64,000 nt of DNA, taken from assembly GCA_963784195.1 (NCBI GenBank), contig CAWARA010000024.1, forward strand, positions 4,512 through 68,511, written 5' to 3'. This stretch comes from CAVQAH01 sp963784195 (GTDB lineage Bacteria > Acidobacteriota > Vicinamibacteria > Vicinamibacterales > 2-12-FULL-66-21). Shown one piece after another: positions 10,107 through 18,766 of this stretch (positions are counted from its first letter, which is position 1; every line of letters starts with the position of its first letter). The position numbers and the translations under genes were made by a program. Under the pieces are notes generated by a model, which saw only the letters and a list, made by a program, of their open reading frames with translations, did not search any database and was not told the DNA's origin.

Positions 10107-10282
10107 GACAGACGTTTTCTTAGACAGACATGCCCGGTGCAAAGGTTGGAACGCCTGCGAGAACACGATGTGGCCGATCCCTGGGTAGTGTCCTGGCTAT
10201 GCGACGATCATCCCCAGCTTGCTGCCCATCAATCCTGAACCGAGACTCGGCTGGTGCTTGTAGAGCTGCCTGGTCGACAATC

Positions 10283-10300
10283 TACACACTCGTTTGTGTA
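10283..10300. promoter_or_regulatory. Palindrome overlapping the DUF983 start
   Basis: TACACA-N6-TGTGTA is a perfect inverted repeat whose last base is the A of the DUF983 ATG (10300). It lies in the divergent gap between that gene and the ADOP permease. The symmetry and position suit a repressor operator, but no regulator is encoded nearby and chance is possible. Confidence 0.3.
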
Positions 10301-10716
10301 TGACACCTTCCCGCTCGAAATTGATCTACACGGCGCTGAGGCGCGGACTGCGGAAGCGTTGCCCGCACTGCGGCGAAGGGCGACTGTTTTCCGGGTGGTC
10401 CCATCTTGAAAGCTGTGCAATCTGCGGCTTGGTCTTCGTTCGCAATTCCGGTGATACGTGGGCCTTCACCATCATCGGCGATCGGCTGCCAATCGGTGCA
10501 ATGATCGTACTGATCTATTTCGGAGTGGTGCGTTCGCATCGTGCGCTGGGCCTGACGATGCTGGTTGTGTTGGCGGCGCTGGTGGTCTGGACGGCCCCGA
10601 ACCGCTGGGGTGTCGGTATCGCGTTGCACTACCTGTCGCGAGTCTACTTGCCCGATCCAGCGGATCCTATCCCGCCGCCTCATGCGACAGCCCCCGCTGG
10701 TAAAGCCGAGCGCTGA
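10300..10716 (+). CDS. DUF983 family zinc-ribbon membrane protein
   Basis: The 138-residue protein matches the DUF983 pattern: a short basic N-terminus (ALRRGLRKRCPHCGEGRLF), a second Cys pair in CAICGLVF forming a zinc ribbon, the conserved GDTWAF turn, and two hydrophobic helices (about residues 62-80 and 84-101). The function of the family is not established. It starts at the ATG at 10300; two in-frame codons upstream (TTG at 10294) are less likely. It is divergent from the ADOP permease. The C-terminal tail is proline/alanine-rich. The truncated methyltransferase copy begins 22 bases downstream. Confidence 0.85.
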   Translation: MTPSRSKLIYTALRRGLRKRCPHCGEGRLFSGWSHLESCAICGLVFVRNSGDTWAFTIIGDRLPIGAMIVLIYFGVVRSHRALGLTMLVVLAALVVWTAPNRWGVGIALHYLSRVYLPDPADPIPPPHATAPAGKAER

Positions 10717-10738
10717 GCCCCGGAAGCTTTACACAGCC

Positions 10739-10845
10739 CGCCGCAGACAACTGGGGGCTCGAAAGCTGGCTCACACAGATCGCGTGGATGCGCACGCTCG
10801 GACGCGAGGGCGGATTGTTCCTAACGATCGGGCGGAAGGGAGGAG
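10739..10845 (+). pseudogene. Truncated 3' copy of the SAM methyltransferase gene
   Basis: This stretch repeats 7306-7411, the last 35 codons of the methyltransferase (coding DNWGLESWLTQIAWMRTLGREGG), with only a few substitutions and a small insertion at the very end that destroys the stop context. It has no start or upstream methyltransferase sequence; DUF983 coding sequence ends 22 bases before it. With the 7414-7570 remnant it shows that a segment carrying the methyltransferase and the synthase-like gene was duplicated and then eroded. Confidence 0.85.
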
Positions 10846-10932
10846 TCACCTCACGCCCGCCGCCTGTCAGGTGAAGTCCCTTGAGTATGGCGAACGTATC
10901 GTCCTGCCGAGCCGGCGCACCGCAGGTCTCGC

Positions 10933-12477
10933 TCAGGGCAAGTCCCGGATGGGCAAATCGCGCTCCATCCGAACCTCGCCTTCCAGGTTCGCCCGATCGC
11001 GCCCGATGGTCGCGATCGCCAGAGTCCGCCCGCCGCGCCGGTATTCGACCGAGCAGTCGAGCGCCTCGAGCGAGCCGTCGATGACGACTTCGTCCCAGCG
11101 TTCTGCATGACCAACGTACTTGATCGAGACGTCGTAGTGCCGACTCCAGAAGAACGGCACCGCGTCAAATCGCTCGCGCCCGCCAAGCATGTTGCGTGCG
11201 GCGACTTGCCCCTGGCGCTCGGCGACAACCCAGTGCTCGACGCGAATGCGTTCGCCCGAATGAGAGTCAGGCCACCGGGCGACGTCGCCGGCGGCAAAGA
11301 TGCCAGGCACGCTCGTCTCCAGGTACTCGTTCACCGCGATGCCGCGGTCCATTGCCAGTCCGGCTTGCTCCGCGATCGCCAACGCCGGACTGACGCCGAC
11401 GCCGATGACAAGGAAGTCGCTGTCGAGCGTGACGCCGCCGCTGAGCGTCACCGTCCGCCCATCAACCCGCGCCACCGTCTGGCCAAGGTGAAAGATGACG
11501 CCTTGCGCGTCGTGCAGCGATCGGACGAACCGTCCCACCTCGACGCCCATAACCCGCTCGAGCGGGGTGCTCTCTGGCGCGACAACATCGACGGAAATGC
11601 CGCGGGCCCGCAGTGACGCCGCGACCTCCAGACCGATGAAGCTGGCACCAACCACGACGACACGCCGGGCCGTTGTGGCCCGTTGAACAATCGCGCGGCT
11701 GTCCGCGAACGAGCGGAGGTATCGCACATGGTCGTCGTCCGCGCCGGGAATCGTCAGCCGCACGGGATCGGCACCGGTCGCGAGGAGCAGCGAGCCATAC
11801 GGGCGATCAGATCCATCGTCGAGACGCACGGTCCGCCGGGCCGGATCGATTGACACCACACGATGGCCGAGGACCAGCTCGATGCGCTGCTCCACGTAGA
11901 AGTCATTCGGCCAGAGCGGGATCCAATCGTCCTGCGCTTCACCAGCGAGGAAATCCTTCGACAAGTTCGGCCGATCGACAGGCGGATCAGCATCGGCACT
12001 GATCAGCGTGAGCGGAGCGTCGTATCCCTGGCGCCTCAGCATCTCGGCGGCGGCCACGCCCGCCGCCCCTCCGCCGACGATGACGATCGATGATGGCAGG
12101 TGGCGGGTCGAAATCGACGCCGGTGTTGGTCGCGCCTCTGGCAACTTCTCCCGGACAAATATCCGGTCCCCCTCCCGCTCCACGCGCCAGCATGCAATCG
12201 GATCCAGCGCGGGCGCGCGCAGGGCCTCGCCCGTGCGGAGGCTGAAGCACGCGTGATGCCACGGACAGCGCACCGTGTCACCGACAACGAGCCCCTCCAC
12301 GAGCGGCCCTCGGTAGTGCGAACAGTGCGCCCTGATGGCGAACAGTTCGGTGCCCGACCGCGCCAATACCACCTCCTCGTCTCCCACGCGCCCGAGGATC
12401 ATGCCGCCGTCACTCAGTGCCGAGGCGGCAACCCCTTTCGACAAGTCGAGAGTCGCGCGCTCCTTCGTCTCGCTCAT
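10933..12477 (-). CDS. Rieske [2Fe-2S]/FAD-dependent NAD(P)H oxidoreductase (AIF-like)
   Basis: The 514-residue protein fuses an N-terminal Rieske domain (Cys52-x-His54 and Cys71-x2-His74, as HCSH and CPWH) to a flavoprotein disulfide-reductase module. The FAD-binding motif IVIVGGGAAGVAAAEML is near residue 131, the NAD-binding VVVVGASFIGLEVAASL near 272, and the second FAD motif VPGIFAAGDVARW near 395. This is the layout of AIF-like/AIFL proteins and ferredoxin reductase-type enzymes that pass electrons from NAD(P)H to an iron-sulfur cluster or partner. No signal peptide is seen, so it is probably cytoplasmic. It is divergent from the synthase-like gene across a 230-base gap. The physiological partner is unknown. 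Confidence 0.92.
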   Translation of the reverse strand: MSETKERATLDLSKGVAASALSDGGMILGRVGDEEVVLARSGTELFAIRAHCSHYRGPLVEGLVVGDTVRCPWHHACFSLRTGEALRAPALDPIACWRVEREGDRIFVREKLPEARPTPASISTRHLPSSIVIVGGGAAGVAAAEMLRRQGYDAPLTLISADADPPVDRPNLSKDFLAGEAQDDWIPLWPNDFYVEQRIELVLGHRVVSIDPARRTVRLDDGSDRPYGSLLLATGADPVRLTIPGADDDHVRYLRSFADSRAIVQRATTARRVVVVGASFIGLEVAASLRARGISVDVVAPESTPLERVMGVEVGRFVRSLHDAQGVIFHLGQTVARVDGRTVTLSGGVTLDSDFLVIGVGVSPALAIAEQAGLAMDRGIAVNEYLETSVPGIFAAGDVARWPDSHSGERIRVEHWVVAERQGQVAARNMLGGRERFDAVPFFWSRHYDVSIKYVGHAERWDEVVIDGSLEALDCSVEYRRGGRTLAIATIGRDRANLEGEVRMERDLPIRDLP

Positions 12478-12699
12478 GGCCGCCTCCGTGCCGTAGGATC
12501 GTCAGAGATTAACGGCTCCAGCCTCTAGGCCGTCGGTCGAACTGCTCCCATCGGTACTCACCGGCCGACTATTTTTTCCTCAAGTTCGAGGCGACTACCG
12601 CCGATAAGCGAACCGGGGTGCTCGCGCCCTGAAGGGCGCAGTCCGCCGCTCGTCGCATGCCGATCGCCGCGCGTCGCCGCCGATGGCCTGCTTTACCTC

Positions 12700-12704
12700 A
12701 GGAG
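12700..12704 (+). promoter_or_regulatory. Ribosome binding site choosing the GTG start at 12710
   Basis: AGGAG lies five bases before GTG 12710 and inside the reading frame that opens at ATG 12683, which has no comparable site in front of it. It therefore favours the later GTG as start of the synthase-like protein. Confidence 0.5.
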
Positions 12705-12709
12705 ACCTC

Positions 12710-15268
12710 GTGGCTGCAATTTACGTGATGTTTCTCGCTTCGGGGGCAGCTTCCCTCATCTATCAAGTCGTCTGGTTCAAGCAACTGCAGTTCGTGCTCG
12801 GCAGCTCGACGTTTGCCGTCAGCATGACGGTCGCGGGCTTCTTCTTCGGACTATCGCTCGGGAGCTGGCTCGGCGGGAAACTGGCTGACCGGGTTCGACG
12901 ACCGCTGGGGGCCTACGCCCTGCTCGAGCTCGCTCTGGGCATTCTCGCTATCCTCGTGACCCTCTTTCTCTCGAACTGGTCCGCCTGGGCACCCGGTCTG
13001 GCGCCGCTTGTTGGCGATCCGTCATTCAAAGGCGGTTTGCTCACAGTCGTCTTCTCCTTCGGCACGCTCGTGCTGCCAACGATGCTCATGGGGGCGACGC
13101 TACCGATTCTTGCCAAGCACGTCGTCCGCGAGCACACGGTCCTGGCGCAACGGATTGGCGTGCTTTACGGCGTCAACACCCTTGGAGCGGCCATCGGTTG
13201 CGCGGCAGTCGGCTTCGTGTTGATCGGCGCGCTCGGAGTCCTGCAGTCGGCGTTCGTGGGGTCTCTCATCTATCTGTCGAATGCGGCGCTGGCCGGCGTG
13301 CTGACGCGTCGCGCGGCCAGGAACGGGCCGTCGGCGGCAACGACGTCAGACGCCGCACCGCAGACGGCGCCGCCAGCTCCCACAGACTCCTCGTGGCGTA
13401 CTACTGTCCTGGTCGCAGTCTTCGCCGTCAGTGGATTCGCATCGATCGCGTACGAAGTCCTCTGGTTCCGTGTCCTTGCCAATTTCCAGGTGCATACGGT
13501 GTTCGCTTTTTCGGCCATGCTCGCGACGTATCTGGTTGGGCTGGTGCTCGGTGCTTTCATCTGCGCCCGGTTTCTGGCGCCTCGCAAGGATCGCCTGCTG
13601 GCCTATTTCGCCCGACTGCAGCTCCTGATCGCCGTGGGCGGATTGTTGACGGTGGGGCTCCTCGGACGCTCGCGCAACATGGCATTGGCGTTCAATGAAT
13701 GGATGCAGCCGCTCAACAGCCAGCGTGGCCTTTTCGACTGGTTGGCCGGGACAACCGAGACCATGTTTCTCTGCGTGGTCGTGCTCCTGGTGCCGACGAC
13801 GCTGATCGGCATAAGCCTTCCATTGGCGAGCGAGCTGACCATCCAACACGTATCAGTACTCGGACGCCGGCTTGGCCGCCTCTATGCCCTGAATACGCTC
13901 GGCGGAACGCTCGGCTCATTGACCGCCGGGTTCGTGCTCGTGCCATACCTGGGCACTCAGGCCAGCCTCACCCTGATCGTCGTGCTGAACCTGCTGTTGT
14001 TCCTGGTGGTCGTTGCCTCTCAGCCTTCATTGCGTGGGGATGGGCGCCTCCGCCGACTCTCCGTCGGGGGAATCGTGTTCGTCTGCGCGGGCACCTGGAT
14101 TCTCGGTCCGCACTATCTGACCGCGGCACAAACGGCCTTCGAGGAAGCCCGGGTCCTTGCCTTTCGCGAGACCCGCGACGCCACCTTCGTCGTGCTGGGC
14201 TATCAGTCCGAGGGCACGGGCGCCTTTCAACAGTTGCTGGTCAACGGCTGGAGCTACGCCAACAACTCCATGCCCGGCCGGCGCTACATGGCCACGCTCG
14301 CACATCTCCCGGCTTTGCTCCATCGAGATCCCCGGTCGGCTCTTATCGGATGCATCGGCACCGGGACGACGGTGGGTAGCCTGACCCTCCACCCCGAGCT
14401 GCGAAAGATTGTCGCGGTCGATCTGTCCGAAGCCGTCTTCGACTTCGCGCCGCTGTTCGTGCCGCTGAATCACAGCTTCCACCTCGAGCCTCGTGTGGAC
14501 AAAGTCGTGGCCGACGTCCGGCATTATCTGCTTCGCTCCTCTCAGACGTTCGACGTCATCACGTTCGAGCCACCGCCGCCGCACGACGCTGGCGTCGTCA
14601 ATCTGTATTCTCAGGAGTTCTACGCCCTTGCCAAGCGACGCCTTGCGGCGGGCGGGGTCGTCGCCCAATGGATGCCGCTGGACTTCTCGCGTCAGGCCAT
14701 TCCTCGAATGATGATCCGCACGATGATGGCGGAGTTTCCGTACGTGTCGCTGTGGATCCCAAACCGCATGGAGGGCGTGGCCATTGGCTCGATGGAGCCT
14801 CTCAACGTCGATCTTGGCGAGTGGCGACGCAGGATGCAGTTGCCAGGGCTGCGCGACGACATGGCGGCGATCGGCTTTCACTCTCCTGAGGATCTTGCCG
14901 CAACCTTCGTCGCCGCCGGTCGAGCCCTGGAGGGTTTCATCGGTGACGGACCGATCGTCACCGACGACCGTCCCAGGATTGAGTACTTCAATTTCTATTC
15001 GGTCGATCCCATGCGCTACAACGACATCACGAAGCACCGGGAGCCGATCGACAGCTACCTGACTGCTCCTCTCGCAGACGCGGCAGTACTCCGAACGGCA
15101 GAGCAAGTCACGCACTCGATCTGGAGCGAGCACGAAGCTGCCGCAGCAAACCGTCTTGACGACGCACGCGCCTTCCTCGAGACCGCACTGAGGCAGGATC
15201 CGGACAATGCGTACCTCCGGTATCTCCGTGCCTCACACGAGCAGCGTGCCGCCGGGGTCAAGCGTTGA
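12710..15268 (+). CDS. Fused MFS-like membrane domain/spermidine synthase-like protein
   Basis: The protein of about 852 residues has an N-terminal half with multiple hydrophobic helices arranged as two repeats. Each contains the signature of fused MFS/spermidine synthases (SLIYQVVWFKQL with GFFFGLSLGSWLGGKLADR; then ASIAYEVLWFRVL). The C-terminal half resembles the polyamine aminopropyltransferase Rossmann fold (LIGCIGTGTTVGSLTLHPE, VVADVRHYLL, DVITFEPPPPHDAGVVNLYSQEFY). Usual aspartates of the polyamine site are replaced in the EPPPP motif, so true spermidine synthase activity is doubtful. The end carries a TPR-like tail (ALRQDPDNAYLRYLRAS). The GTG start follows AGGAG. A deleted copy lies at 7414-7570. 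Confidence 0.88.
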   Translation: MAAIYVMFLASGAASLIYQVVWFKQLQFVLGSSTFAVSMTVAGFFFGLSLGSWLGGKLADRVRRPLGAYALLELALGILAILVTLFLSNWSAWAPGLAPLVGDPSFKGGLLTVVFSFGTLVLPTMLMGATLPILAKHVVREHTVLAQRIGVLYGVNTLGAAIGCAAVGFVLIGALGVLQSAFVGSLIYLSNAALAGVLTRRAARNGPSAATTSDAAPQTAPPAPTDSSWRTTVLVAVFAVSGFASIAYEVLWFRVLANFQVHTVFAFSAMLATYLVGLVLGAFICARFLAPRKDRLLAYFARLQLLIAVGGLLTVGLLGRSRNMALAFNEWMQPLNSQRGLFDWLAGTTETMFLCVVVLLVPTTLIGISLPLASELTIQHVSVLGRRLGRLYALNTLGGTLGSLTAGFVLVPYLGTQASLTLIVVLNLLLFLVVVASQPSLRGDGRLRRLSVGGIVFVCAGTWILGPHYLTAAQTAFEEARVLAFRETRDATFVVLGYQSEGTGAFQQLLVNGWSYANNSMPGRRYMATLAHLPALLHRDPRSALIGCIGTGTTVGSLTLHPELRKIVAVDLSEAVFDFAPLFVPLNHSFHLEPRVDKVVADVRHYLLRSSQTFDVITFEPPPPHDAGVVNLYSQEFYALAKRRLAAGGVVAQWMPLDFSRQAIPRMMIRTMMAEFPYVSLWIPNRMEGVAIGSMEPLNVDLGEWRRRMQLPGLRDDMAAIGFHSPEDLAATFVAAGRALEGFIGDGPIVTDDRPRIEYFNFYSVDPMRYNDITKHREPIDSYLTAPLADAAVLRTAEQVTHSIWSEHEAAAANRLDDARAFLETALRQDPDNAYLRYLRASHEQRAAGVKR

Positions 15269-15307
15269 GCGTTCCATTGGCATCTTTGCGGCGTAGTGGC
15301 GATGCCC

Positions 15308-16045
15308 TCAGGGGATCGCCAGCGCCTCGTAGAATTCGCAGTGACGCGCGAAGCCGAGCGACTCGTACAGATGCAGTGCCGCGTCGTTGTCGGCGCGGAC
15401 GTTGAGGCCGATCGTCTCGACGCCGGCGAGTTCGCCGAGCACCGCGCTCGTCACCAGGCCTCCGAGTCCGCGCCCACGGCGGTCGCGCCGGGTGTAGACG
15501 TTGCCAATCGCTGCCGCACCTTCCTCGCGAGCCAGTATGTGCGTTCCGGCAGCCGCGACCAGCGCCGTGCCTTCATAGATCCCACGGAACACGCCGTCGG
15601 CCACCATCGAGGGAAAGAAGAAGTCGGGCGACTCGCCCGAGGACTCCCCGTCGGCGTACAGCGCCTGGAGTGCGGGAACGTCGGTCGCGTTCAGCCGGGA
15701 GGTCACTGCGCTCGGCGAAGCCACGCGATCACCGGTCCACGTCATTCGCCACATCAGCCGCGGTGACGACACCGCCGCATGGCGTGCCACTTCGTCCAAT
15801 GCGTCGCGCTGCACCTGCAGATGCACGGGTCCGGCGACGCATGCGAGGGCCTCGCGCACACTGCCCGGGCCCATCGCGAACAGGATGGCTGTACCGTAGT
15901 CCTGCACGACGAGCGTGAGATCCGGCACGAACCACTGCGTCTTCGGGAACATCGGCGGCTCGAGATCGCCCAGCGCATACACGCTCCAGGCGGGGTCGCG
16001 GCGGAGGCGGGTGCGAATCTCGTTCTTGTCGGTCAAGCGGGGCAT
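15308..16045 (-). CDS. GNAT family N-acetyltransferase
   Basis: The 245-residue protein has a C-terminal GNAT acetyl-CoA-binding core: IGNVYTRRDRRGRGLGGLVTSAVL (motif A, with R/Q-x-x-G-x-G/A reading RRGRGLG), and NVRADNDAALHLYESLGFARHCEFYEA (motif B). The N-terminal about 110 residues are a second, degenerate GNAT-like half, as in FR47/GCN5-related two-domain proteins. It presumably acetylates an amine; the substrate is unknown. The longer open frame to 16789 is not coding; ATG 16045 precedes the first conserved sequence. It converges with the synthase-like gene, 39 bases away, and is divergent from the aminotransferase. Confidence 0.88.
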   Translation of the reverse strand: MPRLTDKNEIRTRLRRDPAWSVYALGDLEPPMFPKTQWFVPDLTLVVQDYGTAILFAMGPGSVREALACVAGPVHLQVQRDALDEVARHAAVSSPRLMWRMTWTGDRVASPSAVTSRLNATDVPALQALYADGESSGESPDFFFPSMVADGVFRGIYEGTALVAAAGTHILAREEGAAAIGNVYTRRDRRGRGLGGLVTSAVLGELAGVETIGLNVRADNDAALHLYESLGFARHCEFYEALAIP

Positions 16046-16140
16046 CGGGCCAAGGCCATCACTATACCGCCGCACCACCGTTGATGGCGTCATGGCTGCA
16101 ATCCCGGGCCGTGTGGAATGGTCGTAGAATGTGGCTACCG

Positions 16141-17405
16141 ATGAACAAGCGCGAGTTCCTGCGGACGTCAGGGACGGCCGGCCTCGGCCTCCTGCTCGGC
16201 GACCGCATGTGGGCGCGATTCGCCGAGATCCAGGTCGATCGACTGGCTGAGGACGAGGCTTTCTGGGCGGCGATTCGATCCGAAGTACCGGCTCAAGCCG
16301 GACTACATCAACCTCGAGAGCGGCTACTACAGCATGCAGGCGACGCCGGTGCTGGAGGCCTTTGTCGAGAAGGTTCGCGAGGTCAATCACCAGGCGTCCT
16401 ACTACCTGCGGACGACGCAGGTGCCGGACAAGGCGGCGGCACGGGACAAGCTCGCGGCGCTCTCGGGATGCTCGCCGGCGGAGCTCTGCATCACCCGCAA
16501 CACCACTGAATCGATCGCCACCGTCGTCAACGGCTACGACTGGAAGCCGGGTGACGAGGCCGTCCAGGCCGAACAGGACTACGGCCACATGCTCGCGCAG
16601 TTCCGCCTCATCGCCCGTCGCTACGGCATGGTCAATCGACTCGTGAGCGTCCCTCCGCATCCGCGCGACCGACGATGAGATCGTGAGCGTGTATGCGAAC
16701 GCGATCGCTCCGCGCACGCGGTTGCTGATGGTGTCGCACATGATCAACATCACCGGACACATCCTGCCGGTGCGGAAGATCGCGGACATGGCGCACGCGC
16801 GTGGTGTGGACGTGCTCGTGGACGGCGCGCACGCGTTCGCGCACTTCGACTACAGGATTCCCGACACCGGGGCCGATTACTACGCGGCGTCCCTCCACAA
16901 GTGGCTCGGTTGCCCTCTCGGCACCGGCATTCTCTATGTGAGGAAGGACAAGATTCCCGGCCTCTGGCCGATCTACGGCGATTGGCGGATGACCGACGAC
17001 GCCGACATCATGAAGCTGAATCACACGGGCACGCATCCGGTGCACACGGATCTCACGATCGAGCACGCCATCGCCTTCCACAACTCGATCGGAATTCAGC
17101 GCAAGGAGGCCAGGCTCCGGTACCTGCAGAGCTACTGGACCTCGAAGGTCCGTGAGCTGCCGAACGTGATCATGAACACGCCGTCGGATCCCGCGCGCGC
17201 CTGTGCGATTGCCAATGTCGGCATCAAGGGCGTCGCGCCCGCCGATCTCGCGAAGACGCTCCTCGACAAGTACCAGATCTGGACGACCGCGATCGACAAC
17301 CCTGCGATCGGCGTGCAGGGCGTTCGGATAACGCCGCACGTGTTCATCCAGCCGACGGAGCTGGACGTCCTGGTGAAGGCAATCGCGGAGATCGCACGCG
17401 CCTGA
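16141..17405 (+). CDS. Class V aminotransferase (isopenicillin N epimerase-like), split by two frameshifts
   Basis: This is a PLP-dependent aminotransferase of the class V/NifS superfamily. It begins with a Tat-like leader (MNKREFLRTSGTAGLGLLL), continues with LKPDYINLESGYYSMQATPV, NTTESIATVVNGYDWKPGDE, VDGAHAFAHFDYRIPDTGADYY, and the PLP-lysine motif SLHKWLGCPLGTGILY. It ends with RITPHVFIQPTELD. Three reading frames are needed: 16141 to about 16280, 16334 to about 16660, and 16683-17405. Both breaks are +1 base: one in TCCGAAG near 16279, where removing one C restores RSKYRLK, and one near 16655. The protein is otherwise complete, so consensus error is as plausible as inactivation. Confidence 0.85.
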
Positions 17406-17785
17406 GGTTCTCCACTTGCTTTCCCAAAGGAGTCATGCCACTCAAGACGCATCGCTTCTTTGCCGTGAAGGCGAAGGATCTCCCGTGAGACGGCTGAGGC
17501 AGTGGCTGATTCGGCTGACGTAGATCCGATTGCGGCAGGTCGAAAGACCGATTTCTTGCAGCGCAGTCGGCCACCGCCAGAGTGCGCTTTCTCTCGTGCA
17601 GTAATACGACAGACGTCCAGAGCGACGGCGAAACGCCGCCTCCTGATACGCCGGCGAATGATCGCCGAGCACGCCGGGCTGCGAGCAGACGTCCCGCACC
17701 GAGTACCTCGTGTATGGACGGCCGAGGACGCCCTTGTCCGGCGACGCGGTCAGGGTGAGGGACGGCAGGACGCCGTCCGGGACGG
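17406..17785. other. Gene-poor gap with one 17-codon ORF
   Basis: The only candidate in this 380-base gap is a short plus-strand ORF at 17435-17488 (MPLKTHRFFAVKAKDLP). An AAAGGAG ribosome site lies six bases in front of it, which is stronger than most real starts here. It may be the 5' stump of a lost gene in the aminotransferase operon. The remaining 300 bases show no convincing coding frame, repeat or terminator. Confidence 0.4.
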
Positions 17786-18766
17786 TCAGGTGAGATCGAC
17801 GAAGTACGGGACGGTGCGCAGCAGCAGGGCGGCGACGACGAGCACGACCGCGGCGGCCGCGAACGCTTCGAACGCCGGAATGTCGTAGACGTATCGCGTG
17901 CTGACCAGCACGCCCCGCTCGAGCGCGTCGACCCCGCGGGCGGCCTCGGCCAGCTCGCCGGCGCTGTCGGCGGTGAAGTAGCGACCGCCATGGCTTTCGA
18001 CGGTGCGGACCAGCCGGAGGACTTCCGGCTTGTGTTTGACGTCCTCGGCGAGGTCCACGCCGACAAGGTAGATCTGATTGCCACCGTCGAACGCCGTCAG
18101 CATCGCGCCAATCGGCTCCCGCCCCGCCGTATTCTCGCCATCGGTGAGGACCAGGATGATCCGCTCCCGGGGGTGATCGGTGGGGGCTTGCCGGGCCAGG
18201 AGCGTGCTTGCCAGCGCCACCCCCTCGCCGATGGCCGTCATGCCTTCGCCGTAGAGCGTCCGGCCGTCGATCGTCGCGACGTGCCGTTGCAGCGCCGCGT
18301 GGTCGAGCGTCAGCGGACTGAGGACGTAGGCGTTGTCGGAGAAGACGAGCAGGCCGATGCGATCGTCGCGGCGGCGGGCGATGAAGTCCGAGAGCGCCTT
18401 CTTCGTCACCTCGAGGCGCGTCGGGCGGTCCGCCTTATCCCGGGTGTCGGTGCTCATCGCCTCCTGCATGCTCATCGAGAGGTCGAGCACCAGAGCGATG
18501 TCCACGCCGCGCGATTCGACCCGCTCTTCGGCGAACGGCCGAAGCGGATCCATCACGGCAATCACGATCGCGACCAGGGCGGCGGCTGCCAGCACCGCGG
18601 GAGCACGGCGCAGGCGCGAGGCGCGGTGTTCGCGGCCAGTCAGGAGCGCCGAGATCCCGATCGTCGCAAACAGGGGACGTCGGAAGGCCCGCCAGCAGAT
18701 CAGCAGGAGGACCAGCACCGGCAGCGCCCAGGCCGCCTCGGGATGCCGGAAGTCGAGACCGTTCAT
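17786..18766 (-). CDS. VWA-domain membrane protein, BatA-like
   Basis: The 326-residue protein has an N-terminal hydrophobic helix pair (about residues 13-25 and 55-72), a von Willebrand factor A domain beginning VDIALVLDLSMSMQEAM with the MIDAS DxSxS motif (DLSMS), the threonine and aspartate loops (GMTAIGEG, VLTDGEN), and a C-terminal membrane helix (AAAAVVLVVAALLLRTVPYF). This is the BatA/BatB layout. It is the last gene of the minus-strand Bat-type operon and overlaps the preceding gene by four bases. Bat proteins are linked to envelope stress and aerotolerance in some bacteria, with MoxR-type ATPases as partners; the client is not known here. Confidence 0.9.
   Translation of the reverse strand: MNGLDFRHPEAAWALPVLVLLLICWRAFRRPLFATIGISALLTGREHRASRLRRAPAVLAAAALVAIVIAVMDPLRPFAEERVESRGVDIALVLDLSMSMQEAMSTDTRDKADRPTRLEVTKKALSDFIARRRDDRIGLLVFSDNAYVLSPLTLDHAALQRHVATIDGRTLYGEGMTAIGEGVALASTLLARQAPTDHPRERIILVLTDGENTAGREPIGAMLTAFDGGNQIYLVGVDLAEDVKHKPEVLRLVRTVESHGGRYFTADSAGELAEAARGVDALERGVLVSTRYVYDIPAFEAFAAAAVVLVVAALLLRTVPYFVDLT

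Noticed and set aside
16046..16789. N-terminal extension of the GNAT open frame
   Set aside because: The extra 248 codons overlap the class V aminotransferase on the opposite strand and lack similarity; ATG 16045 precedes the first conserved sequence.
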